From positions 1 through 64,000 of the forward strand of contig JBJKXC010000031.1 of NCBI GenBank assembly GCA_045561735.1: 64,000 nucleotides of DNA, in the 5' to 3' direction. The stretch comes from UBA3537 sp045561735 (GTDB taxonomy: Bacteria; Bacteroidota; Bacteroidia; Flavobacteriales; Flavobacteriaceae). The notes beneath the pieces are model-generated. The model worked only from the letters and a program-made list of their open reading frames with translations. It ran no database searches and was not told the DNA's origin. Position numbers and translations under genes: made by a program. Positions 8,670 to 17,086 of this stretch are shown here, in pieces (position 1 is the stretch's first letter; each line of letters opens with the position of its first letter).

Positions 8670-10007
8670 CTAGAAGAGTTTATCTATTTTTTGAATTGAA
8701 TCCTTTAAACAACAAACGACGACTCTGTCTTGATTCAAAATTTTAAAGTCCCCCAAAACGATATAGCCCTCACCATCTCTAATGACCCCGGCAATAATGG
8801 CACATCTGGGAAAACCTAATGTCTTTACTTCCTTATTACAGACCTCAGAATTTTCATTTACAACAAATTCTAATAACTCTGCATCCATATTGTCCAACTG
8901 TGAAATAGCAATAATTTCAGCTTTGTGAACATGCTTAGAAATCGCATCAGCAGCCAATAATTTTTTGTTAATTAATGTGTCAATACCGCTTATTTGGGTC
9001 AGCTTGTAATAATCCAGATTATCAACCAAAGCAATGGTTTTTGTGATGCCCTTGGATTTCGCTATTAAACTTGACATTATGTTGGTTTCTGAATCGCCTG
9101 TCACCGCGATAAAAGCGTCCATTTGACCAAGGTTTTCTTCCTCTAAAAGCTCAGAGTTGGTACCATCGCCATAAATAATCAAACAATCACTTAAATCTTC
9201 GGCTAAAACTTCTGCCCTATGCTTGTTACTTTCTACAACTTTAACATTGATATTGTCAGCGGATAAATCTTCCGCAACTTTCTTACCCACTCTGCCACCG
9301 CCTAATATCATCACATTTTTGATTTCTCCATTATTTTGACCCGAAAGCTTAAGCAGTTCCTCCTCACCTCCAGGTTCAGTCATAAAAACGATGTGGTCTC
9401 CAGAATGAAAGACCGTATCCCCTCTTGGAATGATGGTTTTATCATCTCTTTTTATAGAAATAGGGAAAAAGTGTGTTTCTGGAAAAATACCAGCAGCCTC
9501 AACAACGGTTTTACCTACAAAGGTGGAAGTATGCGTTGCGCTCAAACCCAAGGTAATCAAAGCACCATCATCGAATTCAAATGGATCTGTGAATTCAGCC
9601 CTATTAACAACCATGTTTATCTCGTTGGATGTCAAAATTTCGGGTGAGATAAGTTCACTGATTCCCAAATCAGAAAAATCAATCTTTTTATCTTCAATAA
9701 GTTCAGGATTGGATATTCTAGCAATGGTCTTTCTTGCGCCTAATTTCCGTGCTAAATAGCAGGCTGTTAAATTTACAGATTCAGAAGAAGTTACGCCAAC
9801 AAATAGATCAGTATCAGAAATATTTGCCTTGTGTAAAACGGAAGTTGAAGTACAATCTCCCTCAATAACTTTGATGTCTAATTGGCTGTTGGGGAAAGTG
9901 AGTTTTTCATCATTAGAATCAATAAGAGTGATTTCCTGAGATTCGTATGATAATAATTTTGCTAAGTGAGATCCAACTTGACCAGAGCCAGCAATTATTA
10001 TTTTCAT
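8670..10007 (-). CDS. trkA: Trk system potassium uptake regulatory protein TrkA
   Basis: A 445-residue cytosolic protein with two tandem RCK units, each an NAD-binding Rossmann domain followed by a TrkA-C domain. The nucleotide-binding glycine motifs are IIAGSGQVGSHLAK at the N-terminus and VMILGGGRVGKKVAE at about residue 229. The conserved acidic strand ends (LIDSN and VVESN) follow each motif. TrkA binds NAD(H) or ATP and gates the TrkH channel encoded immediately downstream. The start ATG follows a TAnnTTTG promoter element by 22 bases. The two-domain size, rather than one RCK domain, distinguishes it from KtrA. Confidence 0.95.
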   Translation of the reverse strand: MKIIIAGSGQVGSHLAKLLSYESQEITLIDSNDEKLTFPNSQLDIKVIEGDCTSTSVLHKANISDTDLFVGVTSSESVNLTACYLARKLGARKTIARISNPELIEDKKIDFSDLGISELISPEILTSNEINMVVNRAEFTDPFEFDDGALITLGLSATHTSTFVGKTVVEAAGIFPETHFFPISIKRDDKTIIPRGDTVFHSGDHIVFMTEPGGEEELLKLSGQNNGEIKNVMILGGGRVGKKVAEDLSADNINVKVVESNKHRAEVLAEDLSDCLIIYGDGTNSELLEEENLGQMDAFIAVTGDSETNIMSSLIAKSKGITKTIALVDNLDYYKLTQISGIDTLINKKLLAADAISKHVHKAEIIAISQLDNMDAELLEFVVNENSEVCNKEVKTLGFPRCAIIAGVIRDGEGYIVLGDFKILNQDRVVVCCLKDSIQKIDKLF

Positions 10008-10029
10008 TAATTATCATTTAATAGATGTG

Positions 10030-10037
10030 CAAATATA
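10030..10037 (-). promoter_or_regulatory. Promoter -7 element of trkA-trkH
   Basis: On the minus strand the site reads TATATTTG, an exact TAnnTTTG match, 22 bases upstream of the trkA start. It would drive the trkA-trkH pair. No TTG is found at the usual spacing. Confidence 0.5.
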
Positions 10038-10109
10038 GTTTATTTTTAGGGATTTGTTTTTGAATTGCATTTCTTTGCAGTGCAAAAAGACGAATATTTA
10101 ACCTATTAG

Positions 10110-10208
10110 ATGCCAAAAAAAATTACACCATACAAAAACAGTTCAATAAGCAAAAAACAGCAAGTTGCTCAATGTTTGACACAATTTCCAATGAATACGA
10201 TGGCTTAA
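10110..10208 (+). other. Out-of-frame N-terminal segment of ubiE (upstream ORF, apparent one-base deletion)
   Basis: An ATG at 10110 opens a frame reading MPKKITPYKNSSISKKQQVAQ, followed by unrelated residues and a stop at 10206-10208. Those first residues look like the normal N-terminus of flavobacterial UbiE, which continues into MFDTISNEYD. Here that continuation is in another frame, because the junction reads CAATG where CAAATG would keep one frame. It may be a real deletion, a sequencing or assembly error, or a translated upstream ORF that overlaps and is coupled to the ubiE ATG at 10172. Confidence 0.6.
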
Positions 10209-10840
10209 ATCGAGTCATTTCATTTGGAATTGATCTCAAATGGCGTAATAAAGTCGTGGAAATTGTAGGATTACAAAATCCTGATTCAATTTTAGACATT
10301 GCTACTGGAACTGGTGATTTAGCTATCAATTTAACCAAAACCAAAGCCAAAAAAATTATCGGATTGGACATTAGTGAAGGCATGCTAAATGTGGGCCGTG
10401 AAAAAATTAATCAAAAACAACTGAACCATAGCATCGATATGGTCGTTGGAGATTCTGAAAACCTACCTTTTGAAAATGATAGTTTTGATGCCATTACTGT
10501 CGCTTTTGGAGTGCGTAATTTTGAGAGTCTAGAAAAGGGGCTTTCAGAAATACTTCGAGTTCTAAAGCCAGACGGTATTCTTGTTATTTTAGAAACTTCC
10601 GTACCCACGAAATTTCCATTCCGTCAAGGCTATTTTATGCATACCAAAATTTTTCTTCCACTTATCGGCAAGCTGTTTTCAAAAGATAAACAAGCCTATG
10701 GCTATTTAAGTGCTTCCGCAGCAAAATTTCCATATGGAGAGGCTTTCAACAATATTTTGAAAAAAACTGGGTTTATAAAAGTTAAAGACCTGCCCCAAAC
10801 CTTTGGAGTTACAACGATTTATACCGCATCAAAACAATAA
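10172..10840 (+). CDS. ubiE: Demethylmenaquinone methyltransferase UbiE/MenG, 5' end displaced
   Basis: A 222-residue AdoMet methyltransferase that completes menaquinone synthesis by C-methylating demethylmenaquinone. Family signatures are YDGLNRVISFGID at the start, ILDIATGTGDLAI (AdoMet motif), GLDISEGML, and AFGVRNFESLEKGLSEILRVLKP. The open frame begins exactly at MFDTISNEYD. The about 20 residues that normally precede it are encoded just upstream but one base out of frame (see 10110-10208). The remaining protein keeps the AdoMet fold but lacks the N-terminal helix if translated from 10172. It is followed after two bases by porT, a flavobacterial gene pairing. Confidence 0.9.
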   Translation: MFDTISNEYDGLNRVISFGIDLKWRNKVVEIVGLQNPDSILDIATGTGDLAINLTKTKAKKIIGLDISEGMLNVGREKINQKQLNHSIDMVVGDSENLPFENDSFDAITVAFGVRNFESLEKGLSEILRVLKPDGILVILETSVPTKFPFRQGYFMHTKIFLPLIGKLFSKDKQAYGYLSASAAKFPYGEAFNNILKKTGFIKVKDLPQTFGVTTIYTASKQ

Positions 10841-10842
10841 AT

Positions 10843-11556
10843 ATGAAACCCTTTTTAAATCTTTTGTTCATCTGTTTGTGCTTTCTTAAAGGAGAAGCGC
10901 AATTGTTTACAAAAGAGCGGTTGATTAACAATGAAAATTTTGACAAGGCAAAGCTCTCCTATGGTTATTACCTAGGATTCAACAATTACGACTTTAATAT
11001 TGACTACAAAACTAATGTTCAGGACATACAAGTTATCAAGTCTACAGGCTTCAATGTGGGATTGATAGGCAATATTCGAATCAATGATTATTTTGACATT
11101 CGCCTAGAGCCAGGATTGGTCATGTCTAACCGAACTTTGAGCTACAGTGGAACCTATTTTGAGGGTCTTATTTACGAAGAAAAAGACCTTGAACGTGAAT
11201 TGAAATCAACCTACATTCACATTCCATTGTTAATTAAAATTTCAACCAAACGTGTCGACAACATCAAACCCTTTGTTGTGGCGGGCATTTCTGCAGCCTT
11301 GAACTTGTCAAGCAATCAAGACAACCCCGATGACAACAGTCAAGGTGTTTTTAGGCTGACCAAAAACAATATTTTTTATGAACTAGGAATTGGAGTGGAT
11401 ATTTATCTCACATGGTTTAAGTTTACACCTTCACTGCGCGGTGTTTTTTCCATAAAAGACGAACACATTGAAGATTTTGATCCAAACAGCCCATGGACAC
11501 GCAATATTGATCAAATGCAAACCCGAGGCGTTTTCATCAACTTCACCTTTCAATAG
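10843..11556 (+). CDS. porT: Type IX secretion system outer-membrane protein PorT
   Basis: A 237-residue protein with a signal peptide ending near KGEA/QLFTKE and a mature region of amphipathic strands ending in an aromatic-rich VFINFTFQ, as in an eight-strand barrel. The segment LSYGYYLGFNNYDFNIDYK and the PGLVMSNRTLSYSG strand resemble PorT/SprT of gliding flavobacteria. PorT is required for assembly of the type IX secretion system, which exports adhesins and hydrolases carrying C-terminal sorting domains. The position directly behind ubiE is a conserved flavobacterial arrangement and supports the assignment. Its 3' end overlaps the convergent TrmH-family gene by 14 bases. Confidence 0.88.
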   Translation: MKPFLNLLFICLCFLKGEAQLFTKERLINNENFDKAKLSYGYYLGFNNYDFNIDYKTNVQDIQVIKSTGFNVGLIGNIRINDYFDIRLEPGLVMSNRTLSYSGTYFEGLIYEEKDLERELKSTYIHIPLLIKISTKRVDNIKPFVVAGISAALNLSSNQDNPDDNSQGVFRLTKNNIFYELGIGVDIYLTWFKFTPSLRGVFSIKDEHIEDFDPNSPWTRNIDQMQTRGVFINFTFQ

Positions 11557-12277
11557 ACCGTCTTTTAAATTCACTCAAAACAATGGCAGCCGCATTTGCG
11601 ACATTCAAACTTTCAGTTTGTTTTAACAAACCAAATCGGGGAATTACAAGCCTTGTATTCAACTTTGAAGCTATCGCATCTGAAATCCCATTGGCTTCAT
11701 TTCCCAAAACAACAACTCCAGAGCTTGGAAGTTCCATTTCATAAATTGAGGTTTTAGCATCCATAAAAGTACCCATTATATTCGATTGGGTGTCTAAAAA
11801 TAATTCTAAATTCAAATAAATTATATTGACACGAGTGTGAGATCCCATGGCGGCCTGTACTGTCTTAGAATTGTAACAATCAACAGTCGTTGTATTGCAT
11901 ACCAAATCTTTAATTCCAAACCAATCGCAAAGCCGAATAATGGCTCCTAAATTCCCAGGATTGTTCAATTCATCCAGTGCCAAAATCAAGCCGTTGGAAT
12001 TTACCTCAATGGGAGTTGGGATTTTAAAAACAGCCAATACTGTGTTTGGCGCCACAAGAGAACTGATTTTTTTTAACTCCTTTTCATCAATAATTGTAAG
12101 TTTTCCTTCAAAATGGGTATAGTTATTGTTTATTGAAAAAATTTCAACCAACTCATAATTAGAATCTAAAAATTCTTGAACAACCTTTGGCCCCTCAACT
12201 ATAAAAAGTCCTTGTTTTAAACGCTGTTTTTTTTGCTTTAAACCTAGGATTCGTTTGGATTGGTTTTTAGTTAACAT
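11543..12277 (-). CDS. TrmH/SpoU-family RNA 2'-O-methyltransferase
   Basis: A 244-residue SPOUT methyltransferase. The N-terminal substrate-binding part (KQGLFIVEGPKVVQEFL) is followed by the trefoil-knot domain with its three motifs: ALDELNNPGNLGAIIR (motif 1, with Asn and Arg), VVLGNEANGIS (motif 2) and RFGLLKQTESLNVANAAAI (motif 3). It resembles RlmB/TsnR-type enzymes that methylate ribose 2'-OH groups in rRNA or tRNA. The exact target nucleotide cannot be assigned. It overlaps the end of porT by 14 bases convergently and is divergent from the TamL-like gene. Confidence 0.92.
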   Translation of the reverse strand: MLTKNQSKRILGLKQKKQRLKQGLFIVEGPKVVQEFLDSNYELVEIFSINNNYTHFEGKLTIIDEKELKKISSLVAPNTVLAVFKIPTPIEVNSNGLILALDELNNPGNLGAIIRLCDWFGIKDLVCNTTTVDCYNSKTVQAAMGSHTRVNIIYLNLELFLDTQSNIMGTFMDAKTSIYEMELPSSGVVVLGNEANGISDAIASKLNTRLVIPRFGLLKQTESLNVANAAAIVLSEFKRRSIER

Positions 12278-12343
12278 CTAAAAAATGTACATTTGGTTAA
12301 TATTCTTTTTGAAAGTATAAATCTAAATTTTATTTGTGTCTTG

Positions 12344-14899
12344 TTGAAGCAAACGCTAAAAAAAATTACGGTCATCACTGTTGGAGCCTGTATACTCTCT
12401 GGGTGTGATGCGGTTAAAAGAATTCAAAAGAATGATTTCTTGCTTACCGAAAATACATTTACAGTCAATGGGAAAAATAATAAATCAGAAACACTTTCTA
12501 AACTTTCCTTTCAAAAAGTAAACAATAAGTTCCTTGGCGTTCCATTCAAACTCCACCTTTATAACTTGGCACGACCCAACAAAGACTCTCTTTACGAGAG
12601 ATGGCTCAACAAACGGCCCAAGCGTAATCAACGTTATAAAAAACTTTTTTCTGAAAAACAAATGGGAAATATTAAAAAATCGTCACTGGGATTCAACCGC
12701 TGGTTGAAAAATACTGGTGAAATTCCTGAGATTTTAGATACACTCAAAATTAATAAAACAAAACTCAACTTAGAGCGGTACTATTTTTCAAAAGGGTGGT
12801 TTGATCGGACCGTGAACTATACTGTAGATACATTGTCCAAGCAAAGGGCTACTATAAAGTATCAAATTTTTACTGGAGCTCCGTATAAAATTGGTAATAA
12901 AAGTACAAAAATTGAAACCGCTGTTTTAGATTCAATATACGAAAAATCCAAAGCACTTTCATGGATTAAAAAAGCAGCACAATTTGACATGTCAAGCTTC
13001 GAAAAAGAACGCTCAAGAGTCTCTGTTAATTTTCGAAACTCAGGTATATACCATTTTTCACAAGATTACATCCGCTTTGAAAACGATACCATTGGAAAAG
13101 ACCATTTAGTCGATGTAAAAATGAGTATTCAAAACAGAATTATTAGGAATGGTGACAGTTTATTCCAACAAGCCTTCAAGGTTTATAGAATTAAAGAAGT
13201 TAATATTTTTACCGATGCAAGTTTTGAAAATCGCAACAAACTGACTGCTATAAAATCGGCGTCATACAATGATTTTAATTTTTATTATTTCAAAAAATTA
13301 AAATACAAACCAAAGTCCATTTCAAATGTCGTTCAGATCGCAAAAGGAAATTTATACAGCGACTTAGACAAAACAAGGACCTATCGCTATTTGAATGCCC
13401 TTAATTCTTTTAAATATCCAAATATTGAATATTTAGAAAACGAAAAAGATACGACACTTACAGCAAATATTTATCTTAATCCAAAGAAAAAATACGGACT
13501 TGGATTTGATTTTAATGTCTCTCAAAGCAACATTCAAAAAATTGGCCTTTCGTTTACTTCAGGAGTTATTATAAGAAATGTTTTTAAGGGTGCCGAAACC
13601 CTTAAGGTCTCTGCTCTAGGAGCTATTGGTGCTTCTAAAGATGGTGCGAAATCTGAGGAGAGATTCTTTGATATCAATGAATTAGGTGCTGATATTGAAC
13701 TTAATATTCCAAGAATGTTTTTTCCAATAAATACCGAAAAAATAATCCCTAAATATATGTTACCCACTACACAATTTGGGGTTGGGTTTACGGGTCAGAA
13801 GAACATAGGCCTAGACAAGCAAACTTTCAATGGACGCTTGCGATACAATTGGTTTCCAAAGAAAAGTACAACCAATACGCTTGATATTTTAAACCTTCAA
13901 TATGTCAGGAATCTTAACCCCGGAAATTATTTTAATGTCTATCAAAATTCTTTCAATCGATTAGAAACAATTGCGTTAACCACATATCCAACTCCTGATG
14001 AGTTTTTAATACAAAGTAGTAATGGAACAAATCAACTTAACATTTATAGAGCAGATGATTTTATGACATTGGTGAACGCTGACGCTAATTTTCGAAACAG
14101 TAACAGCAATGATTATCGAACCGTTAGAAACATTCGGGAACGAAAAAACAGACTCATTCAAGACAACCTTATTTTAGCTAGTAACTTCAATTTAATAAAA
14201 GACAACCGAGAGAATGCATTTGATACTGATTTTTCAATCTTTAGATTAAGACTTGAATTAGCTGGAAACTTACTAAATGCAGCATCTGACCTTATTGGAT
14301 TGTATAAAAACGAAAATGGGGAATTTGAAATTAACAATGTAGCATTTTCACAATACGTAAAAACAGAATTTGATTATATAAAATTGTGGGACATAGGACG
14401 AGAAAATGTTCTTGCACTTAGAACATTTGCTGGCGTAGCACTACCTCTGGGAAATTCTACTACCATCCCTTTTTCAAAAAGTTTTTTTGCTGGTGGATCC
14501 AATGACAACCGTGCATGGACAGCCTATAATTTAGGACCTGGTCGCTCGGATAATAATAACGAGTTTAATGAAGCAAACTTTAAAATAGCATTTAGTTTAG
14601 AACATCGATACAAGCTCTTTGGGAAGCTCAATGGTGCTTTTTTTATGGACGCAGGTAACATCTGGAATGTTTTGGACGATGTCAAAGATCCAAAGGCAAT
14701 TTTTACGGGTTTCAAGTCTTTAGAAGACATTGCGGTTGGAGCTGGTATAGGGCTTCGCTATGATTTTGACTTTTTTATTTTGAGATTTGACACTGGTTTT
14801 AAAGCCTACAATCCTACCTATAACATGAGCAACCGTTGGTTCACAGATTTTAATTTTAGCAACGCTGTCTATAACATTGGTCTCAATTATCCTTTCTAA
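12344..14899 (+). CDS. TamL-like lipidated BamA/TamA family outer-membrane protein
   Basis: About 851 residues: an N-terminal lipoprotein signal with lipobox ILSGC, POTRA-like segments over roughly residues 30-400, then a C-terminal Omp85 barrel ending in an aromatic residue (IGLNYPF). The barrel keeps the FFAGGSNDNRAW motif, the counterpart of the conserved VRGY-type loop near the penultimate strands. Bacteroidota TamA homologues that carry a lipid anchor are called TamL and act in outer-membrane protein assembly or envelope homeostasis. The start is a TTG giving MKQTLKKITV directly before the signal core; an upstream TTG at 12293 adds 17 residues that would spoil the signal peptide. A partner tamB is not present in the window. 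Confidence 0.85.
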   Translation: MKQTLKKITVITVGACILSGCDAVKRIQKNDFLLTENTFTVNGKNNKSETLSKLSFQKVNNKFLGVPFKLHLYNLARPNKDSLYERWLNKRPKRNQRYKKLFSEKQMGNIKKSSLGFNRWLKNTGEIPEILDTLKINKTKLNLERYYFSKGWFDRTVNYTVDTLSKQRATIKYQIFTGAPYKIGNKSTKIETAVLDSIYEKSKALSWIKKAAQFDMSSFEKERSRVSVNFRNSGIYHFSQDYIRFENDTIGKDHLVDVKMSIQNRIIRNGDSLFQQAFKVYRIKEVNIFTDASFENRNKLTAIKSASYNDFNFYYFKKLKYKPKSISNVVQIAKGNLYSDLDKTRTYRYLNALNSFKYPNIEYLENEKDTTLTANIYLNPKKKYGLGFDFNVSQSNIQKIGLSFTSGVIIRNVFKGAETLKVSALGAIGASKDGAKSEERFFDINELGADIELNIPRMFFPINTEKIIPKYMLPTTQFGVGFTGQKNIGLDKQTFNGRLRYNWFPKKSTTNTLDILNLQYVRNLNPGNYFNVYQNSFNRLETIALTTYPTPDEFLIQSSNGTNQLNIYRADDFMTLVNADANFRNSNSNDYRTVRNIRERKNRLIQDNLILASNFNLIKDNRENAFDTDFSIFRLRLELAGNLLNAASDLIGLYKNENGEFEINNVAFSQYVKTEFDYIKLWDIGRENVLALRTFAGVALPLGNSTTIPFSKSFFAGGSNDNRAWTAYNLGPGRSDNNNEFNEANFKIAFSLEHRYKLFGKLNGAFFMDAGNIWNVLDDVKDPKAIFTGFKSLEDIAVGAGIGLRYDFDFFILRFDTGFKAYNPTYNMSNRWFTDFNFSNAVYNIGLNYPF

Positions 14900-14985
14900 A
14901 ATTAATTTAAAAAGATGAAAACGATTTCGTTTCAATTGGCTATGAATCATATTAGAAAATCTTAATTTATCGCAATAAATTTTAG

Positions 14986-14993
14986 TACTTTTG
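14986..14993 (+). promoter_or_regulatory. Promoter -7 element of the aldolase gene
   Basis: TACTTTTG matches TAnnTTTG exactly, 18 bases before the ATG at 15012. It overlaps the alternative TTG start at 14991, which argues that the TTG-initiated form is not made. Confidence 0.55.
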
Positions 14994-15011
14994 GCGCAAA
15001 TAAAAAAACCA

Positions 15012-16079
15012 ATGAGTCACTCAATCAAAGCCGGTGTTGCCACTGGAAAAGAAGTTCAAGAAATTTTTAAGCTTGCAAAACAAAAAAGTTTTGCTCTACC
15101 CGCTGTCAATGTAATAGGCTCTAACACCATAAACGCAGTCTTAGAAACAGCAAATAACCTAAATGCTCCCGTGATCATTCAATTCTCAAATGGGGGAGCA
15201 CAATTCAACGCTGGAAAAGGACTGTCAAACGAAGATCAAAAAGCAGCCATTGCGGGTTCAGTAGCAGGAGCAAAACACGTTCACCAATTGGCAGAAGCCT
15301 ATGGGGTGCCTGTGATTCTGCATACTGACCACTGTGCAAAAAAACTATTGCCTTGGATTGATGGTTTATTAGATGCCAGTGAAGCACATTTTGAGGCTAC
15401 AGGAAAATCTCTTTACAGCTCACACATGATTGACCTTTCTGAGGAGCCCATTGAAGAAAATATTGAGATTTGTAAACAATATTTAGAAAGAATGTCCAAG
15501 ATGGGTATGACACTTGAAATAGAACTGGGTATTACTGGTGGTGAGGAAGATGGTGTAGACAACAGCGACGTCGATGTGTCTAAACTCTACACCCAACCAG
15601 AAGAAGTAGCATACGCTTATGAAGAGTTGAGCAAAGTGAGTGATCAGTTTACAATTGCTGCTGCGTTTGGAAATGTACACGGCGTGTACAAGCCAGGAAA
15701 TGTAAAATTGACGCCAAAAATTCTCAAAAACTCTCAAGAATTTATAACTGAAAAATTTGGCGTTGCTAAAAATCATATCGATTTTGTTTTTCATGGGGGC
15801 TCAGGATCATCTGTGGAAGAAATTAGAGAAGCCATCGGATACGGTGTTATAAAAATGAACATTGACACCGATCTTCAATATGCATTTATGACGGGAGTAC
15901 GGGACGATTTTAAATTAAATGGAGATTATTTAGCGGCCCAGATTGGCAATCCTGATGGAGCAGATGTTCCAAATAAAAAACACTACGACCCAAGACGCTG
16001 GTTAAGACAAGCTGAACAAGCCTTTAGCAAGCGTTTGAAAAAGGCCTTTGAAGATTTAAACAATGTCGATACATTGTAA
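15012..16079 (+). CDS. fbaA: Class II fructose-bisphosphate aldolase
   Basis: A 355-residue zinc-dependent aldolase of the E. coli FbaA type, which interconverts fructose 1,6-bisphosphate with glyceraldehyde 3-phosphate and dihydroxyacetone phosphate in glycolysis and gluconeogenesis. Visible features are LHTDHCAKK with a zinc-ligand histidine, LEIELGITGGEEDGVDN carrying the acidic metal ligands, AFGNVHGVY with another zinc His, and FHGGSGSS for phosphate binding. The ATG giving MSHSIKAGV fits the family N-terminus. A TTG seven codons upstream lies within the promoter and was rejected. It is followed by accD after 46 bases. Confidence 0.96.
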   Translation: MSHSIKAGVATGKEVQEIFKLAKQKSFALPAVNVIGSNTINAVLETANNLNAPVIIQFSNGGAQFNAGKGLSNEDQKAAIAGSVAGAKHVHQLAEAYGVPVILHTDHCAKKLLPWIDGLLDASEAHFEATGKSLYSSHMIDLSEEPIEENIEICKQYLERMSKMGMTLEIELGITGGEEDGVDNSDVDVSKLYTQPEEVAYAYEELSKVSDQFTIAAAFGNVHGVYKPGNVKLTPKILKNSQEFITEKFGVAKNHIDFVFHGGSGSSVEEIREAIGYGVIKMNIDTDLQYAFMTGVRDDFKLNGDYLAAQIGNPDGADVPNKKHYDPRRWLRQAEQAFSKRLKKAFEDLNNVDTL

Positions 16080-16125
16080 AAAAATATTCTTAGATTTGTT
16101 TTTCATTGTAACCATTTAGAACATT

Positions 16126-16983
16126 ATGGCTTGGTTCAAAAGAACAGACAAAGGCATTCAGACCCCCACAGAAGCAAAGCGTGATACCCCCAAGGGACTC
16201 TGGTACAAATCTCCTACTGGAAAAATCATTGAGACTGAAGAATTAGAAAAGAATTTTTTTGTCAGCCCAGAGGACGGATACCACGTTCGGATTGGAAGTA
16301 ATGAGTATTTCGGTATATTATTTGACGACAACAAATTCAAAGAACTAGACAAAAAAATCACGTCTAAAGACCCTTTGAAATTTTCCGACCAAAAAAAATA
16401 CACCGACAGGCTAAAGGCGGCGCAAGATAAAACAATGCTTAAAGATGCCGTTCGCACAGCAGTTGGAAAATCCAAAGGAAAAGACTTGGTAATTGCCTGT
16501 ATGGACTTTCGTTTTATAGGGGGTTCAATGGGAAGTGTTGTTGGAGAAAAAATTGCCCGTGCAGCGGATTATGCTTTGAAACACAAAACCCCATTTATGA
16601 TCATTTCCAAATCTGGGGGCGCCCGTATGATGGAAGCCGCGTTGTCCCTAATGCAAATGGCCAAAACTTCTGCTAAATTGGCGCAATTGGCCGATGCCGG
16701 AATTCCTTATATTTCACTATGTACAGACCCAACAACAGGGGGTACTACCGCCTCTTTCGCAATGCTAGGAGACATCAATATTAGCGAACCTGGCGCGCTC
16801 ATTGGCTTTGCAGGACCTCGTGTGGTTCGCGATACTACCGGAAAAGAACTGCCCGATGGGTTTCAAACAGCGGAGTTTGTGTTGGAACATGGGTTTTTAG
16901 ACTTTATTACCCACCGTCAGGATCTTAAAAATCAAGTGAACAAATACATTGATTTGATCTCAAATCAAGAGCTCAGGCCATAA
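16126..16983 (+). CDS. accD: Acetyl-CoA carboxylase carboxyltransferase subunit beta, zinc-ribbon cysteines absent
   Basis: A 285-residue crotonase-fold carboxyltransferase subunit for malonyl-CoA synthesis, working with AccA, which is not in the window. The catalytic region is clear: FIGGSMGSVVGEK, ISKSGGARMMEA, CTDPTTGGTTASFAMLGD and EPGALIGFAGPRV. In the N-terminal 60 residues, where E. coli AccD has a four-Cys zinc ribbon, this protein has KSPTGKIIE and SPEDGYHV with no cysteines. The surrounding residues still align, so the ribbon shape is probably kept without metal. From memory this is usual in flavobacterial AccD. Its own promoter is not evident, so transcription from the aldolase gene is possible. 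Confidence 0.95.
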   Translation: MAWFKRTDKGIQTPTEAKRDTPKGLWYKSPTGKIIETEELEKNFFVSPEDGYHVRIGSNEYFGILFDDNKFKELDKKITSKDPLKFSDQKKYTDRLKAAQDKTMLKDAVRTAVGKSKGKDLVIACMDFRFIGGSMGSVVGEKIARAADYALKHKTPFMIISKSGGARMMEAALSLMQMAKTSAKLAQLADAGIPYISLCTDPTTGGTTASFAMLGDINISEPGALIGFAGPRVVRDTTGKELPDGFQTAEFVLEHGFLDFITHRQDLKNQVNKYIDLISNQELRP

Positions 16984-17020
16984 AATATCCAAAGCAAAGC
17001 TTCGTTTTATCGAAAATGTC

Positions 17021-17028
17021 TATATTTG
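17021..17028 (+). promoter_or_regulatory. Promoter -7 element of rpsO
   Basis: TATATTTG, an exact TAnnTTTG match, lies 58 bases before the rpsO start. The predicted transcription start falls at or just before the hairpin at 17034-17054. Confidence 0.55.
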
Positions 17029-17033
17029 CCCCT

Positions 17034-17054
17034 CAATTCTGAGAGCCAGAATTG
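17034..17054 (+). promoter_or_regulatory. Hairpin in the rpsO leader (candidate S15 autoregulatory site)
   Basis: CAATTCT and AGAATTG form a perfect seven-pair stem around GAGAGCC, at the predicted 5' end of the rpsO transcript. S15 represses its own mRNA in several bacterial groups through unrelated leader structures. A regulatory role here is inference from position only; a simple mRNA-stabilising 5' hairpin is equally possible. Confidence 0.35.
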
Positions 17055-17086
17055 TTTGCATAAAAATTATTTAAACAAATATTGGA

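Noticed and set aside
12293..12343. TTG-initiated 17-residue extension of the TamL-like protein
   Set aside because: It would place extra hydrophobic and charged residues before a standard lipoprotein signal; the internal TTG fits better.
14900..14990. GAAAACGATTTCGTTTC as a terminator after the TamL-like gene
   Set aside because: The stem is short and imperfect and lacks a T run.
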